DNA from: an uncultured Clostridia bacterium
GTDB taxonomy: Bacteria > Bacillota > Clostridia > Christensenellales > CAG-138
DNA length: 64,000 nucleotides
Direction: 5' to 3'
Assembly (NCBI GenBank): GCA_946411635.1
Contig: CAMKES010000009.1
Coordinates: 1-64,000 of the forward strand
Of this stretch, positions 40,781 through 49,790 are shown piece by piece. Each line of letters starts with the position of its first letter. Position 1 is the stretch's first letter. Under the pieces are notes generated by a model. It was not told where the DNA came from, searched no databases, and saw nothing but the letters and a program-made list of their open reading frames with translations. The translations under genes and the position numbers were made by a program.

Positions 40781-43182
40781 ACCGCCACCAGATTGATGAT
40801 ATTTTTGACGACGATCGTCTTCTTGATCGTCTTGCCTTCGACGAAGGGCTTTACCTCGTCGAGCGCCAGCGCGGCTTCGACGATCGCGGCCTGTTCCATG
40901 GTCTTCGGGAGACGGATGCGCGCGCGGACCTTGCCGTTGACCTGCACGCCGTATTCGACGGAATCCTCAACGAGCGCGGTGGGATCGTAATCCGGCCACG
41001 CGCTGCGGTACAGCGGCTCGAAGCCGAGCGTTTCGTTCAGCTCCTCGGAGAGATGCGGCGCGACGGGGTTCAAAAGCAGCAGCAGCGCGCGGAACTCGTC
41101 CTTCGTGAGCGAGCCCTTCGCGTAGAAGTCGTTGACGAGCGACATCATCGCGGCGATCGCGGTGTTGAACTTCATGCGCTCGTAGTCCTCGCCGACCTTC
41201 TTGATGCAGGCGTTGACCTTCGTGCGCAGCTCGCCGTCGGTCCAGCCTTCGCCCCGGACCATGTCACGCAGACGCCAGATGCGGTCGAGGAAGCGCTTGC
41301 AGCCGTTCGCGGACTCCTCGCTCCACGGCGTGGCCGCCATGTAGTCGCCCATGAACATCACGTAAACGCGCAGGGTGTCCGCGCCGAGCCGCTCGATGAC
41401 GCCGATCGGGTCGACCACGTTGCCCTTGGACTTGCTCATCTTGTCGCCGTCGGGACCCAGGATCAGGCCCTGATACGTGCGCTTCGCGTACGGCTCCGGC
41501 GTGTTGACCTCGCCGATATCGTACAGGAAGTGATGCCAGAAGCGCGAATACAGAAGATGCCGCGTAACGTGCTCCATGCCGCCGTTGTACCAGTCTACCG
41601 GCATCCAGTACCGCATTTCCTCCGGATCGCAGAAGACCTTGTCGTTATGCGGATCGATGAAGCGCAGATAGTACCAGCTGGACCCCGCCCACTGCGGCAT
41701 GGTGTCGGTCTCGCGCTTTGCGGGACCGCCGCACTGCGGACAGGCGCAGTTCACGAACGATTCGATCCGCGCGAGCGGGCTCTGCCCGTCGGTGCCGGGC
41801 GCGAAGTTCTCGACGTCCGGAAGCCTGAGCGGCAGCTCCTCGTACGGAACGCCGACCGTGCCGCACTTCGGGCAGTGCACGAGCGGGATCGGCTCGCCCC
41901 AGTAGCGCTGGCGGTTGAACGCCCAGTCCTTCATCTTGTACTGAACGCCCTTTCTGCCGATGCCCTTTTCCGCGAGGAACCGGAGCATCGCGGCGATCGA
42001 GTCCTTTTTGTTGTCGTACGCGTTCAGGAAACCGGAATTGATCATCCGGCCGTCGCCCGTGTAGGCTTCCTTTTCGACGTCGCCGCCCTCGATGACCGGC
42101 AGGATCTCCGCGCCGAACTTCTTCGCAAACTCCCAGTCGCGCTGATCGTGCGCGGGGACCGCCATGATCGCGCCGGTGCCGTAGCCCATCATGACGTAGT
42201 CGGCGATGAACACCGGGATCTCCCTGCCGCTTACCGGATTGATCGCTGTAAAGCCTTTGAGCTTCACGCCGGTCTTTTCCTTGCTGAGCTGCGTGCGCTC
42301 GAACTCGGTCTTTTTCGCGCAGGCCGCGCGGTACGCCTCGACCTCGTTCCAGTTTTCGATGCGCGCGCGGTATTTGTCGAGCATCGGATGCTCGGGCGCG
42401 ATGACCATGAACGTCACGCCGAACAGCGTGTCGCAGCGCGTCGTATAGATCTCGAGCGATTCGGGAACGTCCTTGATCCGGAAATTCACGAACGCGCCGA
42501 CGGATTTTCCGATCCAGTCGATCTCCTGCTGCTTGATCGAGTCGGGATAATCGACGTCAGAAAGTCCCTCCAGGAGCTTGTCGGCGTACGCCGTGATCTT
42601 CAGATACCACACGTCCTTCGGAAGCTGCACGACGTCGCTGTGGCATACGTCGCACTTGCCGCCCTGCGAATCCTCGTTCGAGAGGACGACCTTGCAGTTC
42701 GGACAGTAGTTGACCAGCGTCTTCGCGCGGAACACGAGCCCGTGATCGAACAGCTTCCGGAAGATCCACTGCGTCCACTTGTAGTATTCGGGCACGGACG
42801 TGGCGATCTCGCGCGTCCAGTCGAACGAATAGCCGACGCGCTTCATCTGGTCCTTGAAATGCTCGATGTTCGCGGTCGTGATCACGTGCGGATGCGTGTT
42901 GGTCTTGATCGCGTAGTTCTCGGCGGGCAGGCCGAACGAGTCGAAGCCCATCGGGAACAGCACGTTATAGCCCTGCATGCGGCGCTTTCTGGAAAGCACC
43001 TCAAGGCTCGTGTACGCCTTGATGTGTCCGACGTGCATGCCCGCGCCGGACGGGTACGGAAACTCCACGAGCGCGTAGAATTTCGGCTTGGTATGATCCG
43101 CCTCCGCCTCGAAGCAGCGCGCCGCTTCCCAGCGTGCCTGCCATTTCTTTTCGACGGCGTTGAAGTCGTAAATATCTGCCAT
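40777..43182 (-). CDS. leuS: Leucyl-tRNA synthetase
   Basis: The 801-residue enzyme is a class I synthetase. It has GMHVGHIKAY (HIGH box, about 50), a zinc-binding module with CPNC and CDVC near 165, an editing domain (TTRCDTLFGVTFMV), a second Cys-rich module (CPKC, CPQC) and KMSKSKGNVVDP (KMSKS). The C-terminal domain is present. It charges tRNA-Leu. The start at 43182 has AAAGGAG. TTGACA and TATATC boxes are at 43222-43249; there is no T-box in the short leader. It is cotranscribed with mscS. Confidence 0.97.
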   Translation of the reverse strand: MADIYDFNAVEKKWQARWEAARCFEAEADHTKPKFYALVEFPYPSGAGMHVGHIKAYTSLEVLSRKRRMQGYNVLFPMGFDSFGLPAENYAIKTNTHPHVITTANIEHFKDQMKRVGYSFDWTREIATSVPEYYKWTQWIFRKLFDHGLVFRAKTLVNYCPNCKVVLSNEDSQGGKCDVCHSDVVQLPKDVWYLKITAYADKLLEGLSDVDYPDSIKQQEIDWIGKSVGAFVNFRIKDVPESLEIYTTRCDTLFGVTFMVIAPEHPMLDKYRARIENWNEVEAYRAACAKKTEFERTQLSKEKTGVKLKGFTAINPVSGREIPVFIADYVMMGYGTGAIMAVPAHDQRDWEFAKKFGAEILPVIEGGDVEKEAYTGDGRMINSGFLNAYDNKKDSIAAMLRFLAEKGIGRKGVQYKMKDWAFNRQRYWGEPIPLVHCPKCGTVGVPYEELPLRLPDVENFAPGTDGQSPLARIESFVNCACPQCGGPAKRETDTMPQWAGSSWYYLRFIDPHNDKVFCDPEEMRYWMPVDWYNGGMEHVTRHLLYSRFWHHFLYDIGEVNTPEPYAKRTYQGLILGPDGDKMSKSKGNVVDPIGVIERLGADTLRVYVMFMGDYMAATPWSEESANGCKRFLDRIWRLRDMVRGEGWTDGELRTKVNACIKKVGEDYERMKFNTAIAAMMSLVNDFYAKGSLTKDEFRALLLLLNPVAPHLSEELNETLGFEPLYRSAWPDYDPTALVEDSVEYGVQVNGKVRARIRLPKTMEQAAIVEAALALDEVKPFVEGKTIKKTIVVKNIINLVAV

Positions 43183-43221
43183 GAAATGCTCCTTTCATCG
43201 GTTGCCCGATAGATATAATAG

Positions 43222-43249
43222 GATATAACTTTTTGGGGCGTTTTGTCAA
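43222..43249 (-). promoter_or_regulatory. Promoter of leuS-mscS
   Basis: TTGACA (43244-43249) and TATATC (43222-43227) are 16 bp apart on the minus strand. Confidence 0.6.
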
Positions 43250-43388
43250 CCGATTTACAGGAAAAAGACGCCCGCAATTCGCGGCGAACGCCGGTCTTGC
43301 CTTCCGTTTTCGACGCACCCGTCGCGTTTTGCACGGATATTCATACCAACAGTAGAAAAAACAAGATCGAACTGGTATTAACAGTATC

Positions 43389-43417
43389 TTGCGAAGCGGT
43401 CGCTTTTCGGATACAAT
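43389..43417 (+). promoter_or_regulatory. Promoter of the XRE/methyltransferase/ABC operon
   Basis: TTGCGA (43389-43394), a 17-bp spacer and TACAAT (43412-43417). The gap 43250-43388 has no recognised gene. Confidence 0.7.
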
Positions 43418-43450
43418 GCAAAGCAGAAGACAGAATGAGAGGTCAGTCGC

Positions 43451-44527
43451 ATGGATATGAAGCTTTCCGAAAACATCCGCAGCTTCCGCAAGGCGCGGAA
43501 GCTGACACAGGAGCAGCTTGCCGAGGTTCTGGGCGTCACGCCCGGCGCCGTTTACAAATGGGAGGCGGCGCTTTCGATCCCGGACATCGGTCTCATTATG
43601 GAAATGGCGGACTTTTTCGACACCTCTGTGGACGCGCTGCTCGGCTATACCTTGAGGGACAACCACGTCGACGCGATCGTAAAGCGCATGCGGGAATGCC
43701 GCCGCAAAAAGGACCGGGAAGGGCTTGCGGAGGCAGAGAAAGCGCTGAAACGGTATCCGCACTCGTTTCAGATCGTAAAGGAAAGCGCCGCGATCTTTCG
43801 CGCGTTCGGCATTGAGTGTAAGGATAAAGCAATGCTTCACCGCGCGCTGGAGCTGCTCGAACGATCCCGTCTGCTGCTCGACCAGAACACGGATCCGGAG
43901 ATCAATGACCAGACGATCTGCGCAAAGATCGCAGAAACGTATCTGGGACTGGATGAAGTGGAAAAGGGAATCGAACTGATGAAGCAGAACAACGCCGGCG
44001 GGCTTTTCAACAGCAAGATCGGGAATACGCTCGCCCAGATCGACCGTGCGGAGGAGGCGGCGCCGTATCTTTCGGAGGCAATGGCAAAACTCACCGCGGA
44101 TCTGTGCAACATCGTCAGCGGATATATGAACGTTTTCGGTCAGAGAAGAGATTTTGCTTCCGCCGAAGCGATCCTGGACTGGGGCGTCGACGTTCTTTCG
44201 GGACTTCGCATGGACGGCAAGCCGAACTTTTTCGACAAGGTGAGCAGCGCTTTTCTTGCGGCAAAGGCGCAGGTGCAGTTTGAAGCGGGAGACGCCGACG
44301 CCGCGCGCGAGTCCCTGATAAAAGCGAAAAAACTTGCCGTAATCTTCGACGCATCCCCGAGCTATGACGAAAGCGATATCCGCTTTATCGACCGCATCGA
44401 GGGCGCAAGCGTCCACGACGACATCGGCGCGACGGCAATGGACGCGATCCAGAGCGTCGTCGACGAATATGAAAAGGAAGCGTTTACCGCGCTTTGGAAC
44501 AGCATCAAGGAGGAGACAGATCAATGA
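43451..44527 (+). CDS. XRE-family regulator with TPR-like repeats, first gene of a three-gene operon
   Basis: The 358-residue product has an XRE helix-turn-helix (about 6-62: ENIRSFRKARKLTQEQLAEV then VYKWEAALSIPDI) and a long helical TPR-like domain (about 85-350). Its plan matches the regulator at 37391, with low sequence similarity. It overlaps the methyltransferase start by ATGA and shares an operon with an ABC exporter, a context seen with peptide-responsive or drug-responsive regulators. No ligand can be assigned. Confidence 0.87.
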   Translation: MDMKLSENIRSFRKARKLTQEQLAEVLGVTPGAVYKWEAALSIPDIGLIMEMADFFDTSVDALLGYTLRDNHVDAIVKRMRECRRKKDREGLAEAEKALKRYPHSFQIVKESAAIFRAFGIECKDKAMLHRALELLERSRLLLDQNTDPEINDQTICAKIAETYLGLDEVEKGIELMKQNNAGGLFNSKIGNTLAQIDRAEEAAPYLSEAMAKLTADLCNIVSGYMNVFGQRRDFASAEAILDWGVDVLSGLRMDGKPNFFDKVSSAFLAAKAQVQFEAGDADAARESLIKAKKLAVIFDASPSYDESDIRFIDRIEGASVHDDIGATAMDAIQSVVDEYEKEAFTALWNSIKEETDQ

Positions 44528-45249
44528 ACGAACAAACGATGCGTGGCAATCAGACGCTTGTATCATTCTGGAACAGCGCCTTTGCGCTTTCCGAAGCGGA
44601 TAAGGAAGGCGCGCGGCAGGAGGGCGTCGGCCCGTGGGAGGCGCTTGCGCCGTCGGAAAAGCTTTTGAAAGCGGTGTGTGCGCTCAGTGAGAAAAAGAAG
44701 GTGCTGGATTACGGCTGCGGCAATGGCTGGGCGGCGATCGCAGCGGCGAAGAGCGGATGCGAAAACGTCACGGCGGCGGATCCCGCGCCGAACGCCGCGG
44801 AAATGACGCGGTTCCTTTCCGAACTGCTCGGCGTTTCCGATCGGGTGCATCCGGTCTGCAGCGGCGAAGACTGGCTGAAAACCGTGCCGGCGGATTCGTT
44901 CGACGGGTTCTTTTGCAGCAACGTGCTGGACACGGTTCCGCTGGAAACCGCTGAGGAGATTATCAAGGAGGCTGCCCGCGTTGTGACCGAAGACGCTGAG
45001 ATACTCGTCGGTCTCAACCATTGGCTTTCGCCGGAAGCCGCCGCGGAAAAAGGCATGGCGCTTACGGACGGCTGCAAGGTGTACATGGACGGCGTTCTGC
45101 GCCTCGTCTCCCGGACGGACGCCGAATGGGAAGCGATCCTTGCGCCGTATTTTGAGGTCGAATCCTTGACGTACTTTGCATGGCAGGGCGAAGAGGAAGA
45201 AAAGAGAAGACTGTTCCGCCTGAGAAGAAGACCGGTAACACAGGAATAA
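44524..45249 (+). CDS. Class I SAM-dependent methyltransferase
   Basis: The start at 44524 overlaps the regulator stop as ATGA. The 241-residue product has the SAM-binding motif VLDYGCGNGWAAIAAA (about 63-78), an acidic end to strand 2 (AADPAP) and FDGFFCSNVLDTVP at motif IV. The substrate is unknown. It sits between an XRE-TPR regulator and an ABC exporter, so a modified secreted metabolite or a self-protection role is possible, but no biosynthetic enzyme is seen. Confidence 0.88.
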   Translation: MNEQTMRGNQTLVSFWNSAFALSEADKEGARQEGVGPWEALAPSEKLLKAVCALSEKKKVLDYGCGNGWAAIAAAKSGCENVTAADPAPNAAEMTRFLSELLGVSDRVHPVCSGEDWLKTVPADSFDGFFCSNVLDTVPLETAEEIIKEAARVVTEDAEILVGLNHWLSPEAAAEKGMALTDGCKVYMDGVLRLVSRTDAEWEAILAPYFEVESLTYFAWQGEEEEKRRLFRLRRRPVTQE

Positions 45250-45260
45250 AGGAGTATTGT

Positions 45261-46988
45261 ATGGATAAGAAAGAATTAAAGGCGCTGCGCCGCCCGTTTC
45301 TCAAAGAGCTGTTCCGAAAGAACAAGTTCAGTTTTGCCTTGACGCTGCTCGCTTCGCTGCTGTCGGCGGCTTCCGGTCTGATGATCTCGTGGACGCTCAA
45401 GGGGGTTTCCGACCTGATCTCCGGCGATGGCTCGATCGGCTTTTGGACGCTGCTTCTCGTCGCAGGCGTCGGCATTGCGCTGCTGATCCTGGCATGGGTG
45501 CTCGACCGGACCTTCCTCTCCGAGTTCCGTGCAAAGGCGATGAAACAGTACCGCGAATACGCCTTCGACCGGTTGATGGAAAAGGGCATTCAGGCATTCT
45601 CCGGCGAGAACACCTCGCTCTATATCTCCGCGCTTTCTAATGACCTGAACACGATCGAGCAGGATTATGTCAGGAAACTGCAAAAGGTAGTTGAGGTCGC
45701 CGTTACGTTTGTCGGCGCGCTGATCATGATGATTTGGTACAGCCCGCTTCTGACGCTGATCGCGATCGGCATCTCGCTGCTGCCGATCATCGTTTCCATC
45801 GTGCTCGGAAATAAAGCGGCGGTCGCGGAAAAGCGCGTTTCCGACAAAAAGGAATCCTACACCGGTTTGCTGAAGGACGCTCTTTCGGGCTTCTCGGTCA
45901 TCAAGAGCTTCAAGGCGGAGAAAAACATCTCCCGCATCCATGACGAAAGCAACGAAGGCGTTGCGGACGCGTCGAAAAAGCGCACGCGGGTAAGTGTGCT
46001 CGTCGCCTACGCAACCGGCCTTGCGGGCGGGGTTTTGCAGTTCGGCGTGTTCTTCGTCGCCGCGGCGCTCGCGCTGTCCGGCAAGGGAGGCATCACCGCC
46101 GGTACCGCGATCGTCTTTGTGCAGCTATTAAACTACGTGCTCGGACCGATCGAGTTTTTCCCGGATTTCTTTGCCGGCATGAAGTCCTCGTATGCGCTGA
46201 TCGATAAGCTGGCGGCAGCGCTCAACAAGAACATCCCCGACGAGGGCGAGCCCATCGAGCCGAAGCTCGAAAACGGCATCGAGCTTCGCGATCTGAACTT
46301 TGCGTATGAGGAGGGAAAGACGGTTCTCCATGACGTCGATATGGATATGAAAGCGGGCGGCTGCTATGCGCTCGTCGGCGGCTCCGGCAGCGGCAAATCG
46401 ACGATCTTGAACCTTCTGATGGCGTCGTCCGAAAACTACAACGGCGAGATCCTGTATGACGGCAGGGAGCTCAAAGGCATCTCAACAAGCTCGCTCTATG
46501 ATCTCGTTTCCATCATTCAACAGAACGTGTTCGTGTTCAACAGCACGATCCGCGACAACATCACGATGTTTTCCGAATTCCCGAAGGAGGAGGTCGACCG
46601 CGCGGTGCGGCTTTCCGGTCTAAGTAAGCTCATTGCGGAAAAGGGCGAAGGGTATCTTTGCGGCGAAAACGGCTCCGGACTGTCCGGCGGTGAGCGGCAA
46701 AGGATCTCGATTGCTCGAGCGCTGCTTCGCAAAACCCCCGTGCTGTTTGTCGACGAAGCGACGGCGTCGCTCGACGCGGAGACGTCGTTCGAGGTGCTGG
46801 ACGCGATCCTGAACCTCGACGGCTATACCCGCGTGATCGTCACGCACGACCTCGACGAGAACATTCTCCGCCGCTGCACCGGCCTCTTCACGCTGAAAAA
46901 CGGCGTGGTCGAGGAGCGGGGCACGTTCGACGAGCTGATGGAGGAAAAGGGTTACTTCTACTCGCTGTTCACCGTTTCACAGCGGTAA
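45261..46988 (+). CDS. ABC exporter, homodimeric type
   Basis: The start at 45261 follows AAAGGAG, 11 bases after the methyltransferase stop. The 575-residue protein has six membrane helices (about 20-290) and an ATPase with Walker A GGSGSGKST, signature LSGGERQR, Walker B LFVDEAT and VTHDLDE in the switch. All catalytic residues are present, unlike in the exporter pair at 23774-27450. It probably exports a peptide, drug or metabolite; direction follows the family. Confidence 0.92.
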   Translation: MDKKELKALRRPFLKELFRKNKFSFALTLLASLLSAASGLMISWTLKGVSDLISGDGSIGFWTLLLVAGVGIALLILAWVLDRTFLSEFRAKAMKQYREYAFDRLMEKGIQAFSGENTSLYISALSNDLNTIEQDYVRKLQKVVEVAVTFVGALIMMIWYSPLLTLIAIGISLLPIIVSIVLGNKAAVAEKRVSDKKESYTGLLKDALSGFSVIKSFKAEKNISRIHDESNEGVADASKKRTRVSVLVAYATGLAGGVLQFGVFFVAAALALSGKGGITAGTAIVFVQLLNYVLGPIEFFPDFFAGMKSSYALIDKLAAALNKNIPDEGEPIEPKLENGIELRDLNFAYEEGKTVLHDVDMDMKAGGCYALVGGSGSGKSTILNLLMASSENYNGEILYDGRELKGISTSSLYDLVSIIQQNVFVFNSTIRDNITMFSEFPKEEVDRAVRLSGLSKLIAEKGEGYLCGENGSGLSGGERQRISIARALLRKTPVLFVDEATASLDAETSFEVLDAILNLDGYTRVIVTHDLDENILRRCTGLFTLKNGVVEERGTFDELMEEKGYFYSLFTVSQR

Positions 46989-47008
46989 CGGCTCAATCGG
47001 ATCTTTCA

Positions 47009-47045
47009 AAACCTCTTTTGTCCGGCGGACAAAGGAGGTTTTTTG
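47009..47045 (+). terminator. Terminator of the XRE/methyltransferase/ABC operon
   Basis: The 14-base perfect arms AACCTCTTTTGTCC and GGACAAAGGAGGTT surround GGC and run into T4. The T run overlaps the -35 box of lgt. Confidence 0.92.
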
Positions 47046-47071
47046 ACAAGCCGCAGAAGATATGATACACT
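47043..47071 (+). promoter_or_regulatory. Promoter of lgt
   Basis: TTGACA (47043-47048), a 17-bp spacer and TACACT (47066-47071). Confidence 0.8.
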
Positions 47072-47095
47072 GAAAGTTCAGAAAGGAGTGTTCCT

Positions 47096-48091
47096 ATGAT
47101 CGGTACATATTTATTCCGCATCGGCAGCTTCGGCCTGCCGACGATGGGCGTCTGCTGTCTCGTCGGCGCGGTGCTTGCCGTTCTGTTAAGCTGGCTTCTC
47201 AGAAAAAAATCCGCGCTCGACTGGAACGGCGAGGTCGTCGACGCGATCATCTGGGCGGTGTTCCTGGGCTTCGTGGGCATGAAGGTGCTCTACTGGATCG
47301 TGACGCCCGGCGTGTTCAAAAACGCGTTCGCAAACGGCTTCTTCCCGGGACTGCTGTCGCTTCTGATGGAGGGCATGGTCTTTTACGGCGGGCTTCTGGG
47401 CGGGATCCTCGGCATCGTGATCGTCGCGCGCAGAAAGAAAAAGAACTTCTTCGAGTTTTCCGACCTGATGGCGCCGTGCTTCTGCGTGGCGCACGCGTTC
47501 GGACGGATCGGGTGTCTGCTCGTCGGCTGCTGCTACGGCGTGGCGAAGGGCGAGCCGATGCTGTTCGGCGCGGCGACGTATCAGGGGACCTGCGCGGTCT
47601 GGTATCCGCAGCTTCCGAACAATGAGGGCGCTGGCCTCGCTTGGCGGCTTCCCGTGCCGCTGATGGAAGCGATCTTCCTGTTCGTACTGTGCGCCGTGCT
47701 CGTGCTGATCTATCGCCGGGAAAAGAAGCTCGGCAGGGTCACGGGCTGGTATCTCGTGCTGTACGCGCTGTGGCGGTTCGGCATCGAGGGCTTCCGCGGC
47801 GACAAGATCCGCGGCGTATACGGACTGTTCTCCACCTCGCAGTGGATCAGCTTCGGCATCCTCATCGCGGGGATCGTGATCCTGATCCTCTCCCGCAGAT
47901 GGAAAAAGGGCGAGCCGTTCATCGAGTTCCGCGAGGAGGACCTGACCGTTCCCGAAGCGCCGGAACCGCCGGCCGAAGAACCGTCCGGCGCCCCGGACGG
48001 CGCCGAAAACGCCGGGGACGGGGACGCCGAAAACCCGGAGGACGGCGAAGACGAAAACGCCGGGGACGAGGACGCCGGGGACGGCGAATAA
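47096..48091 (+). CDS. lgt: Prolipoprotein diacylglyceryl transferase
   Basis: The start at 47096 has AAAGGAG upstream. The 331-residue product has seven predicted membrane helices and the Lgt signature HAFGRIGCLLVGCCYG (about 137), plus YALWRFGIEGFRGD. It moves a diacylglyceryl group from phosphatidylglycerol to the lipobox Cys of prolipoproteins; several such substrates are encoded in this window (6556, 20192, 30117, 32650). A C-terminal tail of about 50 residues is almost entirely acidic (Glu, Asp, Gly, Ala, Asn repeats), an addition most Lgt proteins lack. Confidence 0.96.
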   Translation: MIGTYLFRIGSFGLPTMGVCCLVGAVLAVLLSWLLRKKSALDWNGEVVDAIIWAVFLGFVGMKVLYWIVTPGVFKNAFANGFFPGLLSLLMEGMVFYGGLLGGILGIVIVARRKKKNFFEFSDLMAPCFCVAHAFGRIGCLLVGCCYGVAKGEPMLFGAATYQGTCAVWYPQLPNNEGAGLAWRLPVPLMEAIFLFVLCAVLVLIYRREKKLGRVTGWYLVLYALWRFGIEGFRGDKIRGVYGLFSTSQWISFGILIAGIVILILSRRWKKGEPFIEFREEDLTVPEAPEPPAEEPSGAPDGAENAGDGDAENPEDGEDENAGDEDAGDGE

Positions 48092-48106
48092 CGAAACGAA
48101 ACAAAG

Positions 48107-48135
48107 AGCGGCGGATCGAAGGATCCGCCGCTTTT
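48107..48135. terminator. Bidirectional terminator of lgt and the SpoIIQ-like gene
   Basis: AGCGGCGGATC-GAAG-GATCCGCCGCT followed by TTT. Confidence 0.85.
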
Positions 48136-48155
48136 GCGCGTTCGGGAAAAAGGGT

Positions 48156-48908
48156 TCAGCGAAGCCGGACGTATTTGGCCGGGTCCTTCGGAACGCCGTC
48201 CTCAAAGACCGCGAAGTGCACGTGCGGTTTTTCGGCGCACTCGGAGATCGCGCTCGTGCCGACCGTGCCGAGCGTGTCGCCCGCGTTCACGCGGTCGCCG
48301 ACCTTGACGCGAAGGTCCTCGCCGAGGTTCGCGTACAGCGTCGTCCGCCCGTTCGCGTGCCGCACCGTCACCGACCAGCCCAGCGCGTCGTCCTTTTCGA
48401 CGCGTTCGACCGTGCCGGAGAATACGCATTTGACCGGCGTGCCGACGTCGGCCGCAATGTCGACCGCGCCGTGCGTGGTCCATTGATCGAGCGTGACCGA
48501 GTACAGCAGCTTATCGACGGCAAACCCGAAGATCACCTCGCCGTCCGCCGGCGGCGCGGCCTTCGAGGGCGCGCTCGCGGGCTTCACCGTCGGCGCGGCG
48601 GTCGGTTCGGGCGTCGGCACGACGGGCGGCAGGAGCGTCGGCGCGGGCATCAGCTTTTCCGGCGCGGGGGTCGCGGCGTGCAGCAGTCCGGAAAGCCGCT
48701 CGTCGTTCGTCTGCCCGACGATCACGATCGGGCCGCTCGTCGCGGGCGATTCCGCGACCTGTTCCTGCGTTTCCGGCAGGGCCATCAAAAGGATCGCGCC
48801 GCCGAGCACGAGCAGGCCGACGACCAGCGCGACGTAGAATCCGTTGTTCCGCAGAAAAAGGCGGAACGCTTCCATACGATCCGATTGTTTACGCATCGGT
48901 TCTTCCAT
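48156..48908 (-). CDS. SpoIIQ-like M23 peptidase-fold membrane protein
   Basis: The start at 48908 follows GAGGTGA. The 250-residue protein has a single membrane helix (about 25-45), a PTPEPTAAPT stalk and an M23 domain (about 125-245). The zinc ligands are visible: THGAVDIAAD (HxxxD) and PHVHF (HxH). The catalytic His normally in YAHL reads YANL, so Asn replaces it. Size and topology fit SpoIIQ, the forespore partner of SpoIIIAH in engulfment, but LytM-type factors look similar. With Spo0A in the window the sporulation reading is favoured. Confidence 0.82.
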   Translation of the reverse strand: MEEPMRKQSDRMEAFRLFLRNNGFYVALVVGLLVLGGAILLMALPETQEQVAESPATSGPIVIVGQTNDERLSGLLHAATPAPEKLMPAPTLLPPVVPTPEPTAAPTVKPASAPSKAAPPADGEVIFGFAVDKLLYSVTLDQWTTHGAVDIAADVGTPVKCVFSGTVERVEKDDALGWSVTVRHANGRTTLYANLGEDLRVKVGDRVNAGDTLGTVGTSAISECAEKPHVHFAVFEDGVPKDPAKYVRLR

Positions 48909-48976
48909 GTTTCATCACCTCAGCCGTAGTATGGACACGTGCGCGCCGATCCATACAAAACGATGCGAACAAAATC

Positions 48977-49003
48977 AAAAAAAGCCCGCCTTTGCAGGCG
49001 GGC
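48977..49003 (-). terminator. Terminator of the patatin/GntR operon
   Basis: GCCCGCCT and AGGCGGGC are perfect arms, with T7 following on the minus strand. Confidence 0.88.
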
Positions 49004-49020
49004 GTGCGGTTTTCGGACGA

Positions 49021-49740
49021 TCAGAACGTGGAATTCGTCATGATGAAGCGCAGGACCTGCGTCGACGGGAAGCGGAAATGGTCCATAAGCAGAGGCTCTT
49101 TTTCGTACCCGCAGCAGATGAACACGAGGTTCAGCACCGGCGCGCCGACGGGAACGGAAAGCGCTTCCGCCGTCACGGGATCCGCGGCGGAGGCGAAGCA
49201 TTCGCAGTGACGGTCTTCAATGTGTACGTTCAGCGTGTTCCGCACGAGATCGGAGAGGCTCGATTTGAAATCGCGCTTGAAAAACTTCGGAACGCGGTCC
49301 GTGCGCAGGTAACTGACGCCGTACGCAAACGGGATGTCGTTGACGATGCGGATGCGGCTGACGCGGCGCACCTTCGCGCCGTGGGGCACGTTCAGTTTGT
49401 CGGCGATCTCCGGCGGCGCGGGAACAAGCGTGATGGACAGATCGCGGACCTCGCTTTTGCTGCCGATCTCGCGGATGGCGGACGTCAGACTGCGGACCAG
49501 CGCAAAGGAATGCGTGGGCAGCTGCTGCGAACGGAACGAGCCGCGGCCCTTCGTGCGGGTCAGCAGCCCTTCGCGGACCAGAATGTCGATCGCCTGACGG
49601 ATCGTGCCGCGGCTGACGCCGAATTCTTCCGCAAGTTCGATCTCCGTATCAAACGGCGCGCCGAGCGGCAGAGACTGGAGCCGGACGCGCAGCTCGTCGG
49701 CGATGCGCTGATAACGCGGCAGATCCTGCATGTTGTTCAT
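49021..49740 (-). CDS. GntR-family regulator (HutC/UTRA type)
   Basis: I chose 49740 (MNNMQDLP) because GGAGG lies 9 bases upstream. The 239-residue product has an N-terminal winged helix (TEIELAEEFGVSRGTIRQAIDILVREGLL, split by the usual wing) and a C-terminal UTRA effector domain. HutC-type regulators sense sugar phosphates, amino acids or other small ligands. It lies 50 bases after patatin in the same direction. The ligand is unknown. Confidence 0.92.
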   Translation of the reverse strand: MNNMQDLPRYQRIADELRVRLQSLPLGAPFDTEIELAEEFGVSRGTIRQAIDILVREGLLTRTKGRGSFRSQQLPTHSFALVRSLTSAIREIGSKSEVRDLSITLVPAPPEIADKLNVPHGAKVRRVSRIRIVNDIPFAYGVSYLRTDRVPKFFKRDFKSSLSDLVRNTLNVHIEDRHCECFASAADPVTAEALSVPVGAPVLNLVFICCGYEKEPLLMDHFRFPSTQVLRFIMTNSTF

Positions 49741-49790
49741 AAAGCGTTTCCTCCGCAGCAGTGATGATTCGTTCGGAACTCGTTCGGGGG

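Noticed and set aside
40768..43212. An 814-residue plus-strand open frame opposite leuS
   Set aside because: It mirrors leuS nearly base for base, and leuS has complete motifs. Long antisense frames are expected at this GC content.
43183..43450. A short peptide gene (15 codons from 43182) as a pheromone for the XRE regulator
   Set aside because: The ATG belongs to the reverse strand start region of leuS; no ribosome site or signal peptide is seen.
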